DNA from: Babylonia areolata
Lineage: Eukaryota > Mollusca > Gastropoda > Neogastropoda > Buccinidae
Length of the DNA stretch: 64,000 bases
Direction of reading: 5' to 3'
NCBI RefSeq assembly: GCF_041734735.1
Contig: NC_134884.1
Coordinates: 25,028,749-25,092,748 of the forward strand
Below the pieces are notes generated by a model, which saw only the letters and a list, made by a program, of their open reading frames with translations, was not told where the DNA came from and searched no databases. How positions within the stretch are numbered: position 1 is the stretch's first letter; every line of letters begins with the position of its first letter. Shown piece by piece: positions 62,638-64,000 of this stretch. The position numbers and the translations under genes are program-made.

Positions 62638-64000
62638 CTGCATCAACAACAGACCGCATCATGTCAACCTTTATTTATGGAGTTCAGGTTGACATGTTGC
62701 TGAGATGTAAACAGTGGATACTACAGAATGAAAAGTTACCAAAAAGGAATGAGAGAAGGACGTGGTAGAGGAACAGAATGGAATACAGCACTGGAACATC
62801 ATTTGGAGATAAAACTGATATGGTCAATGTCATAACGACACCTCGCTTCAGCTGGAGTCAGTTCATCTGCATTTTTTACAAAGCAGACAGCCTTTCGTTG
62901 ATAAAGTATAAAAAATGTATGTGTTCCCAGTGCACACATGCAAACTATGCACATACCTACACACACATTTACCCACTTATGCATCAAGGAAAAGGAAAGT
63001 AACACTGGGAACTTTTCACTGAAAAGGAGGATTCCAATGTGCAGGAAGCTGTTCGTTCTGGGAAAAAAAAAAGAAGTTAAAACGAAGATGCAAATAAAGA
63101 AAGATAGCGGCAATTACAGACAAGATGTACAGACAAGAATGGCAGACAGTACAAGAATGGCAGACAGTAGTAGACAGATGAAAATACAGAGCCAAACTGA
63201 AATAAAATATAATTAAAAAAATAAAAAAAAGGTTTGTCTGCAATCACTGACAAAAAAGATTGACAGATATCCTGGTATCAATGTTCAATTATCACAACTT
63301 TTTTCCACTGCTTGTTTTTTTTGTTCTTGTTTTTGTTTTTCCAATGTGGTAAACAGTAAAACTCCATGTTGAATAGTACTGGTGAAGGGTTTTGTCAAAA
63401 TTTCCAAGACTTCCAGACCTTGACGGGATTTTTTTTTTCCACAAGACCTTTCCAGCACTGGAAATGGTTCACTCATTTCACAAAGTCTTTTCCAAACTTC
63501 CACTACCGTACAAGCCCTAGGAAATACAGACAGACAAGATGCATGGACGGAGAGGTATATCAGATATACACAGGAAGACTGGAAGGCGGTAGCAGACAAT
63601 AATGGAAAAGACAAGACAAGACAGAGACAGGGAGAGAGACAAGTCTCTAAAACGTTACTTTTGAAGATAAAGATTTAAGGCATTGCTTAGTCTTCCAGTC
63701 TGCCCCTGTGGCAACAAGAATAACAACAATAATAATACTACTAGTAAGAACAACAACAATAATGACAATAACTAAAAATGTTATCATTTTTTAATCAAAT
63801 AAATAAATCAATCAATAATACAAAAGAAAGAATAATGATAATAAAAAAAAACCATTATCATCATCATCATGGTTTTATGATAGCAATAATAATGACAGCA
63901 ATAATCATAACAATAACAGCAATAATATCAACAATAATGAAAAGCATTATCACAATGATAATAATAATGATGGAACACGTGCACGCGCATACACACACCA
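62638..64000. other. Intron upstream of the zinc-finger exon
   Basis: No exon found. AAT/ACA trinucleotide-rich DNA from 63715 to the end. A minus ORF at 63285-63614 has no recognised motif. Confidence 0.6.

Noticed and set aside
63285-63614. 109-codon minus ORF as an upstream exon
   Set aside because: No resemblance to helicase or Tudor sequence and no splice pattern consistent with exon 1.

Overview
The window looks like nuclear DNA of a mollusc, most probably a caenogastropod snail. It has long introns, consensus GT-AG splice sites, dense CA/GT microsatellites, tRNA-headed SINEs of a kind I associate with caenogastropods, and APE-type LINEs. The species assignment is inference; no bacterial gene organisation is present.

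One host gene dominates. On the minus strand, from about 62.6 kb down to a stop codon at 11.92 kb, I could chain 32 exons. Every neighbouring pair agrees in splice phase and the chain totals 3,678 nt (1,225 residues plus stop). The product has a CCCH zinc finger, an extended Tudor domain, a second extended Tudor domain after a Ser/Pro/Thr-rich linker, a long alpha-helical Armadillo/HEAT-like region, a CS (p23-like) domain and an acidic tail. Zinc finger - extended Tudor - CS is the C-terminal layout of TDRD12 / Drosophila Yb-family piRNA-pathway proteins. The gene is therefore called TDRD12-like; the expected N-terminal Tudor and DEAD-box helicase would lie beyond the right edge.

Layout: 1-11.9 kb is the 3' flank, with microsatellites, a TTAA-flanked MITE, LINE 3' fragments and SINE pieces. 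11.9-16.6 kb holds the last four exons (acidic tail and CS domain). 17.5-23.3 kb is a decayed ORF1+ORF2 LINE. 23.4-42.8 kb holds the helical-repeat exons, a second 5'-truncated LINE with an open RT frame (32.4-35.0 kb) and several tandem arrays. 44.8-53.1 kb holds the second Tudor exons. 55.1-62.6 kb holds the first Tudor and zinc-finger exons. 62.6-64 kb is intron.

The most unusual aspect is the set of minisatellites lying on exon-intron junctions of this gene. A 36-bp array (about 36 copies) and a 35-bp array (about 15 copies) each repeat the 5' splice site of the neighbouring exon. A third array repeats the 3' splice site and first part of an exon six times, with a new donor-like site in every copy. 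Other arrays start within tens of bases of splice donors. The transposon load includes two MITE families with TTAA ends (one carrying a piggyBac-like transposase N-terminus), modular SINEs that share a core but differ in head and tail, and clear nested insertions. I saw no CRISPR array, rRNA gene, free-standing tRNA gene or intact virus-like element.
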